A DNA stretch of 64,000 nt from Endozoicomonas sp. Mp262. Its GTDB lineage: Bacteria; Pseudomonadota; Gammaproteobacteria; Pseudomonadales; Endozoicomonadaceae. The position numbers and the translations under genes are program-made. The stretch spans positions 3,358,501 through 3,422,500 of the forward strand of contig NZ_CP092489.1 in assembly GCF_025643335.1 (NCBI RefSeq). The letters are read 5' to 3'. Positions 50,369 to 59,874 of the stretch are shown here, in pieces (position 1 is the first letter of the stretch; every line of letters starts with the position of its first letter). The notes under the pieces were generated by a model. It did no database searches and was not told the origin of the DNA. It saw only the letters and a list, made by a program, of their open reading frames with translations.

Positions 50369-50668
50369 ATGTTGTATTTTGGCAAAGGGTTAACCCTGTT
50401 GTTCTGGCTGGCTGCTATTTATAATACGCTGGTTCCCCAGACCAGTCCGCTTGGTAATCTGCTTAACTGGGTTGCACCGGCTGTATTAGTTATCCATAGT
50501 ATCGAAATGGTGTTTTTTTCATGGCGTTTTGCGGCTGTGGGAAGAAGGCTTCCCATGCTGGATCGTGTGCAAATTGTACTGTTTGGAGGGTTTTACTTAA
50601 TGCGGTTATTCAAGAAAGAACAGGCAGTTAAACAGATCAGTATGGGTGATAGTAACAGTGCCTCTTGA
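50369..50668 (+). CDS. DUF1145 (YhhL-like) membrane protein, 99 aa
   Basis: Two or three hydrophobic helices ('GLTLLFWLAAIYNTLV', 'LLNWVAPAVLVIHSIEMVFF', 'QIVLFGGFYLMRLF') with a lysine-rich end match the small inner-membrane DUF1145 family, whose role is unknown. It overlaps the start of dinG by 23 bp, so the two are probably co-transcribed. Confidence 0.75.
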   Translation: MLYFGKGLTLLFWLAAIYNTLVPQTSPLGNLLNWVAPAVLVIHSIEMVFFSWRFAAVGRRLPMLDRVQIVLFGGFYLMRLFKKEQAVKQISMGDSNSAS

Positions 50669-52814
50669 TGATGCCCAAAAACAGGCCATACAAAAGGCCT
50701 ATAGCGCGTTTCTGGGTAATAAGTCCCTTAGGGCGCGTCCTGGCCAGAAGCAGATGATTGCTGAAATTGCACGGACCTTGGGTGCCATTCAGGAGGATGG
50801 TGAAGGGCGGCGGGTTTCAGATCCAGCGGTCATTGCCATTGAAGCAGGTACGGGAACAGGGAAAACCGTCGGTTATTTGATTCCCAGTGTGGTGATGGCG
50901 CAATCCACGGAAAAAACACTGGTTATATCCACGGCGACGGTGACCTTGCAGGAGCAGGTTATCAGTAAGGATTTACCGGATATCCTGAAAAATACCGGAC
51001 TTAAATTTTCCTATGTCCTGACTAAAGGGCGGGGACGTTATGCCTGTCTCACTAAACTGGATCGGCTTTTACAGGAGGAGAAGGCCAATGCTTCTCTGGT
51101 AGAGTTGTTTGCCGAAGAGGGGTTTAGCATTGGCCAGGACAGCTCTGCCAGGGCCCTGTATCAGGACATGCTGGAAAAGTTTGCTGCATCCCGGTGGTCG
51201 GGGGATCGTGACAGCTGGCCTGATGCACTGGAAGATCAGCAGTGGCGCTTAATTACTACCGACCATGCCCAGTGCAGTGGTCGGCGTTGTGGTTATTTTA
51301 ACCAGTGTCCCTTTTATAAGGCCCGGGCCGACCTTGAACAGGCCGATGTAGTGGTGACCAACCATGATTTGGTTATGGCTGACCTGGTATTGGGAGGTGG
51401 TGCTATTTTACCACCACCGAAAGACGCTATTTATATTTTTGATGAAGGTCATCATTTACCGGATAAAGCCATTAATCATTTTGCCTGTCATTCCCGGTTG
51501 AAAGGTACAGCCAATTGGTTGGAAAAGGCAGCAAAGCATTTGCAAAAGGTGCTTTCCCAGCAGGCACTGCCCGGGGAGCTGGGTGAGCGGCTTGAAAAAG
51601 TTCAGCCAGAGTTTGACGCCCTGATCAATGCTATAGGTTTTACCCGGGAGCTGCTGCATTCCGGGGCGCAGTTCGAGCCTCGTATACAGGGTGACAGCCA
51701 GGTGGCTGTTTATCGTTTTCCTGGTGGCGTGGTCTCTGATCCGGTTAAGGCGCAAGCCCAGGTGCTGAAAGTGGGCTTTAGCAAAGCGGCAACCTTGCTG
51801 GAAAAAGTCTGTAAAGACCTTAATGATGCCATGGATGGTGAGATTCAGGGAATCGACCGGTGGCAGGCTGAGCAGTTGTACCCTGAAGTGGGTGCCATGC
51901 TGGTACGTTTGCAGAATCAATGCCAGCTCTGGCAAACCTATACCGTCACCGACTCTGAAGATGAACCCCCTGTGGCTCGCTGGCTCAAGTGGACAGAAGG
52001 GCCATTTGGTGAGGAACTGGAAGTCTTTAGCAGTCCCATCCTTTCTGCCAGCACCCTGAGTACCAGCTTGTGGTATCAGTGCTATGGTGCAGTGGTGACA
52101 TCGGCCACCCTGGCATCACTAGGGAACTTTAACCGGTTTCGAATGCGCTCAGGGATTCCGGCAGAATCCCGTTGTGTTGTGGTTCCCAGTCCCTTTATTC
52201 ACCGAGACGCTGCCTCTCTGGTGGTGCCGGCGATGGACGCTGATCCCCGCCAGGCCGATGAGCATACTGATGCCCTTATTGAGTTGATTCCTGAATTGTT
52301 ACAGCAGCAACAGGGGACGTTAACGCTGTTTTCATCCCGGCGGCAAATGCAGGATGTGTATGCCGGATTACCCACATCCATACAGGAAAATATTCTGGTT
52401 CAGGATGATTATTCCCGTCAGGAACTGTTGAAGCGGCACAGGGAGGCCATTGATGAGGGTAAGTCCAGCGCTCTATTTGGCCTTGCCAGTCTGGCAGAAG
52501 GCATTGATCTGCCGGGTAATTACTGTGAGCATGTGATTATTGCCCGAATTCCCTTTGCGGTACCTGATGATCCGGTGGAGGCAGCCCTGGCTGAGTGGTT
52601 GGAAAAGCAGGGACGGAACCCTTTTATGGAAATGACTGTTCCCGATGCAGCCACCCGGCTGATACAAGCCTGTGGTCGTTTATTAAGGACAGAAAAGGAT
52701 ACCGGGCAAATCACCCTGCTGGATCGCAGGGTGGTGACACAGCGGTATGGGCAGATGATTCTGGACTCCTTGCCGCCGTTTGCCCGGCGGATTGAGCATT
52801 ATTTGGGAGTTTAA
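50646..52814 (+). CDS. dinG: ATP-dependent DNA helicase DinG
   Basis: It is a 5'-3' XPD-like helicase that resolves R-loops and replication-transcription conflicts. The 722-aa protein (E. coli 716) has Walker A 'EAGTGTGKTVGYLIP', the iron-sulfur cluster cysteines (first in 'GRYACL', then 'QCSGRRCGYFNQCPFY'), a 'DEGH' box II, and C-terminal motifs 'LFSSRRQMQDVY' and 'QACGRLLRTEKDTG'. It starts with GTG inside the DUF1145 gene. E. coli dinG is SOS-induced, but no clear LexA box was found before this gene pair. Confidence 0.95.
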   Translation: MIVTVPLDDAQKQAIQKAYSAFLGNKSLRARPGQKQMIAEIARTLGAIQEDGEGRRVSDPAVIAIEAGTGTGKTVGYLIPSVVMAQSTEKTLVISTATVTLQEQVISKDLPDILKNTGLKFSYVLTKGRGRYACLTKLDRLLQEEKANASLVELFAEEGFSIGQDSSARALYQDMLEKFAASRWSGDRDSWPDALEDQQWRLITTDHAQCSGRRCGYFNQCPFYKARADLEQADVVVTNHDLVMADLVLGGGAILPPPKDAIYIFDEGHHLPDKAINHFACHSRLKGTANWLEKAAKHLQKVLSQQALPGELGERLEKVQPEFDALINAIGFTRELLHSGAQFEPRIQGDSQVAVYRFPGGVVSDPVKAQAQVLKVGFSKAATLLEKVCKDLNDAMDGEIQGIDRWQAEQLYPEVGAMLVRLQNQCQLWQTYTVTDSEDEPPVARWLKWTEGPFGEELEVFSSPILSASTLSTSLWYQCYGAVVTSATLASLGNFNRFRMRSGIPAESRCVVVPSPFIHRDAASLVVPAMDADPRQADEHTDALIELIPELLQQQQGTLTLFSSRRQMQDVYAGLPTSIQENILVQDDYSRQELLKRHREAIDEGKSSALFGLASLAEGIDLPGNYCEHVIIARIPFAVPDDPVEAALAEWLEKQGRNPFMEMTVPDAATRLIQACGRLLRTEKDTGQITLLDRRVVTQRYGQMILDSLPPFARRIEHYLGV

Positions 52815-52853
52815 TTCTGCCGGACTGATTTATAGACTGTTAACGCTTGTTTT

Positions 52854-52887
52854 ATACCACACTGTTTGCTTATGTCCAGTGTGGTAT
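52854..52887. terminator. Terminator between dinG and the convergent secreted-protein gene
   Basis: A perfect 10-bp inverted repeat ATACCACACT/AGTGTGGTAT (14-nt loop), with an A/T-rich downstream run, lies 40 bp after dinG and 39 bp after the convergent gene's stop. It probably works in both directions. Confidence 0.7.
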
Positions 52888-52925
52888 GAAAAAGTTGTTT
52901 TATTGAAATCAAGAATAGTTTATTG

Positions 52926-54182
52926 CTATTTCTTTCCTAAGAAATTAGTCAGAGCTTCATGAATATTGCCCAGTAAATTCTCAGAAGTATCTGCAAAATT
53001 CGCTACAGCGGGGTTATCGCTCTGCCTTAGAGCACTAAAAAAATCTCCTACTGTTTCTAATCCTGACTGTATCTGAAGTTGTGGAGATGCTTTATTTTTT
53101 CCTCTTACTTCATCAGGTATATCTTTCGTAACAATATCATCATGGGACGCTGTCATTAAAGGCGGTTTTGAATTGGCAATACCCAAAAAGTACCCTTGAT
53201 TATAGGGTTTTGTATCTTGTTTGCCTCGGGTATTAACAACAGTTCCAAACATATAACGCCCATTATCCTTGCTTCCGGTTCCTGCTCCGTGTTTAAACAT
53301 ATTTTTTTTCATGAGCTGTAAACAAACAAAGTTGGTTAATGGGTGAAAATTAGTGTTGCTGTAGCGATAATTGGGAGTAACAAAGTGAGACCAGCAAGGA
53401 ATAAAATTTCCCAATTCATCACAATAAGGGTTTATCTGCACATTTTGTTCTGTAAGGTAAAATTGACTGGTTAAAGGTATTGGGTCGGCATCTATTTGGC
53501 CCAGCTTAATGCAAGGTTTGACCTTATAAGCCCCTGCTATTGTTGTATCAAAACCACTGCCTGTGGCCGCAGAAGCTGTATCAACTGGCAGCCCTGATAC
53601 GGGGTCAATCAGGGATAATATTTCAGCATCCCATGTTAACCAGAAGGGAGAACTTTGAAGTTCTGATAGGGAGTTAACACCAAAAACGTGTTCCCAAAGC
53701 TCTTCTCTCTTGGTTTCATTGGGATCTGTCCAGGTATTCCAGTAAAAAAAATGGAGGTCCCTAGGAGTTGTGTCAGTTGTTTTTGGCAAGTGCTTGTCAA
53801 TTTTTAGAGCATCTTCCTCAGCAGAAAGCCAAATGAATTTATTGTGTTTTAACTTTGTATCAGCAGTTTCTAGTACGCAAACACAGTTATTTTCTGATTT
53901 TTTTACAACCCCGAAAATATATGGAGAAGCTTCAAATGCTAATCTGCCTTTTTTTGGGGAAGGAGGCTCCTCAAGGGCACTGGATCCCGCTTGAGCTGGA
54001 TCAGTAGTATCTTGCTTGGTAGACATGATGCAGAAAGGTGAAGTGGTACTATCAAGTAGCTGATACTGGTGGGGAGGGTTCTCCCAGGACTTCCAGATGG
54101 CAGAAGGTGGCGCTGCGTTGGTAAAAAAAGAGAGTAATGCAGCATTAGCAGCTAAGTAGTAAAGAGCAAACTTATTTTTCAT
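52926..54182 (-). CDS. Secreted protein of unknown function, 418 aa
   Basis: A clear signal peptide ('FALYYLAANAALLSFFTNA', cleaved before 'APPSAIW') starts the protein. The mature part is soluble-looking, with few cysteines, a central 'QFYLTEQNVQINPYCDELG' stretch and 'GRYMFGTVVNTRG'. No family is recognised. It is AT-rich and sits between dinG and prfB with a second secreted orphan behind it. This is the same pattern as the other accessory secreted genes in the window. Confidence 0.72.
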   Translation of the reverse strand: MKNKFALYYLAANAALLSFFTNAAPPSAIWKSWENPPHQYQLLDSTTSPFCIMSTKQDTTDPAQAGSSALEEPPSPKKGRLAFEASPYIFGVVKKSENNCVCVLETADTKLKHNKFIWLSAEEDALKIDKHLPKTTDTTPRDLHFFYWNTWTDPNETKREELWEHVFGVNSLSELQSSPFWLTWDAEILSLIDPVSGLPVDTASAATGSGFDTTIAGAYKVKPCIKLGQIDADPIPLTSQFYLTEQNVQINPYCDELGNFIPCWSHFVTPNYRYSNTNFHPLTNFVCLQLMKKNMFKHGAGTGSKDNGRYMFGTVVNTRGKQDTKPYNQGYFLGIANSKPPLMTASHDDIVTKDIPDEVRGKNKASPQLQIQSGLETVGDFFSALRQSDNPAVANFADTSENLLGNIHEALTNFLGKK

Positions 54183-54544
54183 AGTGTGATAGTTATTCGA
54201 ATTGAAGAGTAGGAGTAGTATTTATAGTAAATTTTTGGAAATGAATGTATGGTTGTTTGCAATTAGAGAACTGGTTTTATAGAAGATTATAATTAGTTAT
54301 TATATTACATGCTCGCTCTTACTGATTGTTAAGATATTTATTAAATGGTGCCTAATTGGAAAGCCGGAGTTTGATAAATCGGTGGGTGATACATTTTAGA
54401 AATAGCCTGTATGGGTAAGCAAGATATAGCTATCTGATTTTCCAGCTAACTAGCTGAATTGAGTTTAAATTGAAATTTGCGCCCTTGGGTGTAATAAAAT
54501 CTCACTTAGGGCGCGATGTGAATAAGTCTATTGCTCTCCGAAGG
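54183..54544. other. Intergenic region (362 bp)
   Basis: It lies between two minus-strand secreted-protein genes. It must hold the promoter of the 418-aa gene; it is AT-rich and no boxes are called. A GCGCCCT/AGGGCGC hairpin lies at 54479-54514, next to the 94-aa gene. Confidence 0.5.
54479..54514 (-). terminator. Possible terminator of the 94-aa gene
   Basis: A 7-bp perfect GC-rich stem closes a 22-nt loop that has further pairing (GTG/CAC), 30 bp after the stop codon. The following sequence is only moderately U-rich. Confidence 0.4.
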
Positions 54545-54829
54545 TTATTTAATTTGTTCATCTTCATCTTCATCTTCATCTTCATCTATCTCATCATGGT
54601 TGAGTTGAGATAAAGACAAAGCGCTCTTTTTTTCTTCCTTTGGCTTAGCGTCCTCTTCTTTCTTTTCCGTATCATCCTGGGTATTTAATGGATCGATAGT
54701 GGGGATCTCATGGCCTTCTTCATTCTGTGAAAGCGTATTGTTTTCATCAGCATGAACAGCAATGGCGACAAAGGTCAGGGGAATGGCAACGGCCAGGGCC
54801 AGTAGGGTACGCATAGTATGAAATAACAT
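54545..54829 (-). CDS. Small exported acidic protein, 94 aa
   Basis: A signal peptide ('LLALAVAIPLTFVAIAVHA') is followed by a highly charged, low-complexity mature part with Lys/Glu stretches ('KKEEDAKPKEEKKSA') and an acidic end ('EIDEDEDEDEDEQIK'). The ATG at 54829 has a GAGAGG site just upstream. The acidic tail is encoded by five copies of a 6-bp repeat. It could bind cations or basic surfaces, but the function is unknown. Confidence 0.7.
   Translation of the reverse strand: MLFHTMRTLLALAVAIPLTFVAIAVHADENNTLSQNEEGHEIPTIDPLNTQDDTEKKEEDAKPKEEKKSALSLSQLNHDEIDEDEDEDEDEQIK
54557..54586 (-). repeat. Hexanucleotide repeat x5 inside the acidic protein gene
   Basis: TTCATC repeated five times (plus strand) encodes the alternating Asp-Glu tail on the minus strand. 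As the unit is six bases, copy changes would lengthen or shorten the tail without a frameshift. Confidence 0.9.
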
Positions 54830-55040
54830 AAAAACCTCTCAATGTTATTTTTACGGTTATTTGTATGTTTTCCAGTCTGACCTTTTGACCGGAATAGTCT
54901 TGATAGGTTCCCGGTTCCCTTATTCCATTGCTGCATTTCAGTCAATAAATCCGGAAAAGACAGCGGCTAGCAACGATTCCAAGCCTCTTCTACATAAGGT
55001 AGAATGGCTCGTTTGGTTAAATCTGTGAGTAATTTGGGCG

Positions 55041-56139
55041 ATGCTTGAAGTTAATCCCATCAAGGAACGTATCAAAGACCTGAGCGCACGAACTGACGTG
55101 CTTAGGGGGTATCTTTGACTACGCTCACAAAAGTGAGCGTCTGCAGGAAGTAGAGCGGGAGCTGGAAGACCCGGAAGTCTGGAATAATCCGGACAATGCC
55201 CAGGCCCTTGGCCGGGAGCGGGCGCAGCTGGAATCAGTGGTGCAAACCATTGATGAGTTGACCCAGGGGCTGCAGGATGCCGATGAATTGCTGGATATGT
55301 CTGTGGAAGAGGCAGATGAAGACGGCATTCAGGGTGTGGTGGATGAGTTGGATCTATTGGCTGAGAAACTGGAGCTGCTGGAGTTCCGGCGGATGTTCTC
55401 TGGTGAAATGGATGCCAATAATGCCTATCTGGACATTCAGGCGGGTTCCGGCGGTACTGAAGCCCAGGACTGGGCCAATATGATGTTGCGGATGTACCTC
55501 CGTTGGGGTGAAGCCCGGGGATTTAAAACGGAGCTTATTGAAGTGTCCGACGGTGAAGTTGCCGGGATTAAGTCCGCTACCGTTCAGTTCACGGGTGAGT
55601 ATGCCTTTGGCTGGTTAAGAACAGAGACCGGTGTGCACCGTCTGGTAAGAAAGTCTCCCTTTGACTCCGGTAATCGTCGTCATACCTCCTTTGCCTCTGT
55701 CTTTGTATCTCCCGAGATTGATGACAATATTGAGGTTGAGATTAACCCGGCGGATCTGCGGGTGGATACTTATCGCTCCAGTGGTGCCGGTGGGCAGCAC
55801 GTTAACACCACAGATTCCGCCATCCGGATTACCCATGCCCCCTCCGGTATCGTGGTACAGTGCCAGAACCAGCGCTCCCAGCATCAGAACAGGGATAAGG
55901 CCATGCAGCAGCTGAAAGCCAAGCTGTATGAGCTGGAGATGCAAAAAAGGACCGCTGAAGCCCAGGCCCTTGAAGACAGTAAGTCTGATATTGGCTGGGG
56001 AAGCCAGATTCGTTCCTATGTGCTGGATGACTCCAGAATCAAAGACCTTCGCACAGGTGTTGAAGTTCGCAATACCCAGGCTGTGCTGGATGGTGGTCTG
56101 GATAAGTTTATCGAAGCAAGTTTGAAGAAAGGGTTGTAA
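55041..56139 (+). CDS. prfB: Peptide chain release factor 2, with programmed +1 frameshift
   Basis: RF2 recognises UGA and UAA stop codons. The ATG at 55041 reads 25 codons to 'LRGYL' and then an in-frame TGA (55116-55118). A +1 shift at CTT moves reading to 55117 and continues to 56139, giving 365 aa, the same length as E. coli RF2. The tail of the first frame and the head of the second join as '[18 protein letters not shown]'. The anticodon-like 'SPF' ('[15 protein letters not shown]') and the catalytic 'GAGGQHVN' are intact. It precedes lysS by 105 bp, the usual gammaproteobacterial order. Confidence 0.97.
55104..55119 (+). promoter_or_regulatory. prfB programmed frameshift site
   Basis: AGGGGGT (55104-55110), an internal Shine-Dalgarno-like block, is followed three bases on by CTTTGAC (55113-55119). 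This is the classic autoregulatory site: low RF2 leaves UGA unread and favours slippage CTT to TTT. Confidence 0.97.
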
Positions 56140-56244
56140 TCCTGGCGAATACCTTCTTCTGGCAATGTCTTTGTCCAGTGCCCGTTTTTTCGAAGCCTGG
56201 GTGAAGGCAGTCAGCGATGGTCATTTACAGAAATAGAGTGATTT

Positions 56245-57738
56245 ATGTCTGATCAAGAACAGAATATCGAAGCGCAGGAAGAGAACAGGCTGGTTGCCCT
56301 GCGTCGGGAAAAATTGGCAGCTATCCGCTCCCGGCGTGTGGCTTTTCCCAACAAATTCCGCAGGGACTCCCTGGCGGGCGATCTGCAGGAGCAGTATAAA
56401 GAGGCCTCCAAAGACGGGTTAAGCGAAGCGGGCATTCGGGTCAGTGTTGCGGGCCGCATTATGCTTAACCGTGGTGCCTTTATGGAACTGCAGGATATGT
56501 CCGGCCGTATCCAGCTTTATGTTAACCGTAAAGCCCTCGATAAAGAGACCCTGGCGGAAATCAAAACCTGGGATTTGGGCGACATTATCGGTGTAGAGGG
56601 TACCCTGCAGCGTTCCGGCAAAGGGGATCTTTATGTGGATATGGCGCAGGTTCAGCTGCTCACCAAATCCCTGCGCCCGCTGCCTGAAAAGCATAAAGGG
56701 TTGACCGATACGGAAATGCGTTATCGCCAGCGTTATGTGGACCTGATTACCAGTGAGCAGTCCCGGGATGTTTTCCGTACCCGCTCCAGAATCATTGATG
56801 GCATCCGTGAATACTTCCGCAAGCAGGACTATATGGAAGTTGAAACCCCCATGCTTCAGGTAATTCCTGGTGGTGCCACTGCCCGTCCTTTTATTACCCA
56901 TCATAATGCCCTTGATATTGATATGTACCTGCGGATTGCTCCGGAGCTGTACCTGAAGCGAGTGGTTGTGGGTGGTTTTGAGCGGGTTTACGAAATTAAC
57001 CGTAACTTCCGCAATGAAGGTCTGTCTACCCGTCATAATCCTGAGTTCACTATGCTTGAGTTCTATCAGGCCTATGCGGATTACAATGATATGATGGACC
57101 ACACGGAAGCCATGCTGAAGGGGCTGGCTGAAGATGTGATGGGTAAAACAGCCTTTGAATACCAGGGAAAAACCATTGACTTCGGCAAGCCGTTTGCTCG
57201 TATGTCCGTGTTTGATTCTATCCTGCATTTCAACCCTGAGCTGAAGGCAGAAGATATTGATAATATGGATGCTGCCTGTAAAGTGGCTGAAAACCTGGAT
57301 ATTGAAGTCAAGGCTATTTGGGGACTGGGTAAGGTTCAAATTGAGATCTTTGAGAAGACCGTTGAACACCGTTTGCTGGACCCAACCTTTATTACCGATT
57401 ACCCAACCGAGGTCTCTCCCCTGTCCCGTCGTAATGATGAAAATCCGTTTGTCACCGAGCGCTTTGAGTTCTTTGTTGCAGGCCGGGAGATTGCCAACGG
57501 TTTCTCAGAGTTAAATGATGCGGAAGATCAGGCTGAGCGTTTCCGTCAGCAGGTAGCAGAAAAAGATGCCGGTGATGACGAAGCCATGCACTACGATGCG
57601 GATTATATCAACGCCCTGGAGTATGGTCTGCCACCTACTGCCGGAGAGGGGATTGGTATTGACCGTCTGGTAATGCTGTTTACCGACTCTCCATCCATCA
57701 GGGATGTGCTGTTGTTCCCTCATATGCGTCCGCAATAG
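56245..57738 (+). CDS. lysS: Lysine--tRNA ligase (class II)
   Basis: It charges tRNA-Lys. The 497-aa class II enzyme has an N-terminal OB-fold anticodon domain (about 60-150, '[20 protein letters not shown]'), motif 1 ('[15 protein letters not shown]'), motif 2 ('[20 protein letters not shown]') and motif 3 ('[18 protein letters not shown]'). E. coli LysS has 505 aa. It lies downstream of prfB and is followed by a TetR gene, as in Pseudomonas. Confidence 0.97.
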   Translation: MSDQEQNIEAQEENRLVALRREKLAAIRSRRVAFPNKFRRDSLAGDLQEQYKEASKDGLSEAGIRVSVAGRIMLNRGAFMELQDMSGRIQLYVNRKALDKETLAEIKTWDLGDIIGVEGTLQRSGKGDLYVDMAQVQLLTKSLRPLPEKHKGLTDTEMRYRQRYVDLITSEQSRDVFRTRSRIIDGIREYFRKQDYMEVETPMLQVIPGGATARPFITHHNALDIDMYLRIAPELYLKRVVVGGFERVYEINRNFRNEGLSTRHNPEFTMLEFYQAYADYNDMMDHTEAMLKGLAEDVMGKTAFEYQGKTIDFGKPFARMSVFDSILHFNPELKAEDIDNMDAACKVAENLDIEVKAIWGLGKVQIEIFEKTVEHRLLDPTFITDYPTEVSPLSRRNDENPFVTERFEFFVAGREIANGFSELNDAEDQAERFRQQVAEKDAGDDEAMHYDADYINALEYGLPPTAGEGIGIDRLVMLFTDSPSIRDVLLFPHMRPQ

Positions 57739-58146
57739 ATTCTCATCGGGCTTTTCCTTTGCACCTCATTCCCAGCATCTCGCTGGGAATCCGAGCGCCA
57801 GCTCCGTTTTATCCTGTTAACTCCCCTCTTTAAATCATAGCCATCCATAAATAATCCCTATTTGTGACTGGCAGACCTGTAAACTCCTGCTAATTTTTAG
57901 TTTGGCATTTTGGACAGCCGTTTGTTGATAGCTTTTGCCAGTGACAAAAGCACTTGCTGGTGATTGTGTGAAGCAGGGTTGACAAGTACCGGGTTGCTAT
58001 AGACAAGGAGTAGCGGTGAATCTTTTGCTAAAAAGTACTCGTTGATAACTGCCTGACGGCTGACTATCCCGGAAACGGGCTATGCCACTTTGATTATAAA
58101 ACTGTATTTCCATGATCTATAACATTCAGGCAAAAGGCATTCCACT
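57739..58146 (+). other. Intergenic region lysS-TetR gene (408 bp)
   Basis: It contains a hairpin at 57768-57790 and no credible reading frame. A TTGACA at about 57978 is followed by TATAGA only 13 bp later, too close for a standard promoter, so the TetR promoter is not called. Confidence 0.5.
57768..57790 (+). terminator. Hairpin after lysS
   Basis: ATTCCCAGC/GCTGGGAAT pairs perfectly around a 5-nt loop, 30 bp past the lysS stop. A GAGCGCCAGCTCC-like second small stem and TTTT follow, so termination is likely but not certain. Confidence 0.5.
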
Positions 58147-58839
58147 ATGGACGCAACAAAAAGTGCTCAAATTAAAGCATCAGACTTGAAGTACCAGGGT
58201 CGAAAGGCCAGTCGGGCCAATAGTGAGCAACGTCGGCGTTGTATACTGGAAGCGGCATTGAGAATCGTGGTCAGGGAGGGGGTCAGGGGTGTTCGACACC
58301 GGGCGGTGGCAAAGGAGGCTGAAGTGCCTCTTTCTGCAACCACTTACTACTTTAAAGATATCTCGGATCTTATTACTGATGCTTTCACTTTATTTGTTGA
58401 AATGGGCGCAGAAAAATTTAATGCCTTTTGGGAGGAGTCGGATTCCAGGCTTCAGGAAGCGCTGGGTTCTCTGGATGGTTCTGTCCAGTCGAAACAGCTT
58501 TTTGCGGAAAATATGACAGAACTGGCCTTTAGCTATGTTCAGTTCCAACTCAGGGAACACCGGGATTATCTGATTGTGGAGCGCTCTTTTCAGCTGGAGT
58601 GTCTTCGTAATGAAAATTTGAAGCCAGTGGCTTTTCGTCATCAGCGATACCTTCTGGATAGTCTGGAACATTTTTTTGGTCGCCTTGGTTCCAATGAGGC
58701 ACAAGTGGATGCCCGGCTATTCATTGCAGTGATCATGCAGGCAGAGTATGAGGCCCTGGTGATTGGAGAAGATCACTGTGCCGCCATGATTAAGGCCATG
58801 TTAAGCCGACAAATCAAGGTGATGTTAAAAGTGAGCTAA
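58147..58839 (+). CDS. TetR-family transcriptional regulator
   Basis: The 230-aa protein has an N-terminal TetR helix-turn-helix at about 22-70: 'RRRCILEAALRIVVREGVRG', then the recognition helix region 'VAKEAEVPLSATTYYFKDI'. The C-terminal ligand domain is specific to a small proteobacterial group and its ligand is unknown. A TetR gene follows lysS in Pseudomonas too. No target operator could be identified. Confidence 0.88.
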   Translation: MDATKSAQIKASDLKYQGRKASRANSEQRRRCILEAALRIVVREGVRGVRHRAVAKEAEVPLSATTYYFKDISDLITDAFTLFVEMGAEKFNAFWEESDSRLQEALGSLDGSVQSKQLFAENMTELAFSYVQFQLREHRDYLIVERSFQLECLRNENLKPVAFRHQRYLLDSLEHFFGRLGSNEAQVDARLFIAVIMQAEYEALVIGEDHCAAMIKAMLSRQIKVMLKVS

Positions 58840-59016
58840 AACTGGCCAGGTTGGAAAACCGTCATTTGACAGTTCTGTGCAGGGTACGCTTTAGAAACCG
58901 GTTTGTTGACCAGACAGATATAAAGTTCCGGGTTTTTAAGCGGGTTGTGGTTTGGGGACTTTTGATGTGCTGGCTGAACGGTATAATTCCCATAATCTAT
59001 AAATGGGAGTTACAGT

Positions 59017-59703
59017 ATGCCGGACATCAGGCTTGAATCATCCTGGAAGAGCCATATCCAGGATGAGTTCAGTAAAGAATACATGCAGGCCCTCAAGGCA
59101 TTTCTGGTTCAGGAAAAACAGCATGGGAAAATGATCTACCCCTGTGGTAGTGAATACTTCAGGGCTATGGATCTTACTCCCTTCGAACAGGTGAAAGTGG
59201 TTGTTTTGGGACAGGATCCTTACCATGGGCCAGGCCAGGCCCATGGTCTTAGCTTTTCAGTGAAACCGGATGTGAGGATTCCTCCCTCACTGGTCAATAT
59301 GTATAAAGAGCTGCAGGATGACCTTGGTATAGCACCCGCCCGTCACGGGTTTCTTGAATATTGGGCAAAACAGGGGGTTCTGCTGCTAAACAGTGTCCTG
59401 ACTGTAGAACATAAGCAGGCGGCTTCCCATCAGGGTAGAGGCTGGGAGCGTTTTACTGACAGGATGATTGCCGAGCTCAATGAGAAACGGGATAACCTGG
59501 TCTTTATCCTGTGGGGTAGTTATGCCCAGAAAAAAGGGCAGTATATTGATGAGTCAAGGCACCTGGTATTAAAGTCCGTCCATCCATCACCACTGTCGGC
59601 ACATAGAGGTTTTTTTGGAAGCAAACCATTTTCCCAAACCAATGATTATCTGGCCAGTCATGGCATTGCTCCCATAGACTGGCAGCTTCCCGAACAGGTA
59701 TAA
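59017..59703 (+). CDS. ung: Uracil-DNA glycosylase
   Basis: It removes uracil from DNA, starting base excision repair. The 228-aa protein (E. coli 229) has the catalytic water-activating loop '[20 protein letters not shown]', 'LLNSVLTVE' and the minor-groove loop '[15 protein letters not shown]'. A GGGAG ribosome site lies about 6 bp before the ATG. Confidence 0.97.
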   Translation: MPDIRLESSWKSHIQDEFSKEYMQALKAFLVQEKQHGKMIYPCGSEYFRAMDLTPFEQVKVVVLGQDPYHGPGQAHGLSFSVKPDVRIPPSLVNMYKELQDDLGIAPARHGFLEYWAKQGVLLLNSVLTVEHKQAASHQGRGWERFTDRMIAELNEKRDNLVFILWGSYAQKKGQYIDESRHLVLKSVHPSPLSAHRGFFGSKPFSQTNDYLASHGIAPIDWQLPEQV

Positions 59704-59800
59704 CAGCCGTTAGAGTGGCTAAGAGAAAGCAAGGGAAGCTAATGGGGAATAGAGGCCCAGGCTCCTCACCTTTCGGTGCTGCAGCAGGTGTTTTGATTCA

Positions 59801-59826
59801 CCACAGAGGCACAGAGAACACAGAGG
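59801..59826. repeat. Short degenerate tandem repeat (CACAGAG-type)
   Basis: Three close copies of CACAGAG (in CCACAGAGG, CACAGAGAA, CACAGAGG) lie in the 171-bp gap between ung and ansA. There is no coding potential. Confidence 0.6.
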
Positions 59827-59874
59827 CTTATTGCTGCTATTCTTGAGGGAGCCTGGCTGAACTCATTTCAGAAT

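Noticed and set aside
56419-57369. 316-codon open frame antisense to lysS
   Set aside because: It is a shadow of lysS; composition and position follow the sense codons and no domain is seen.
58851-59036. 61-codon open frame before ung
   Set aside because: It overlaps the ung start, lacks a ribosome site and has no recognisable features.
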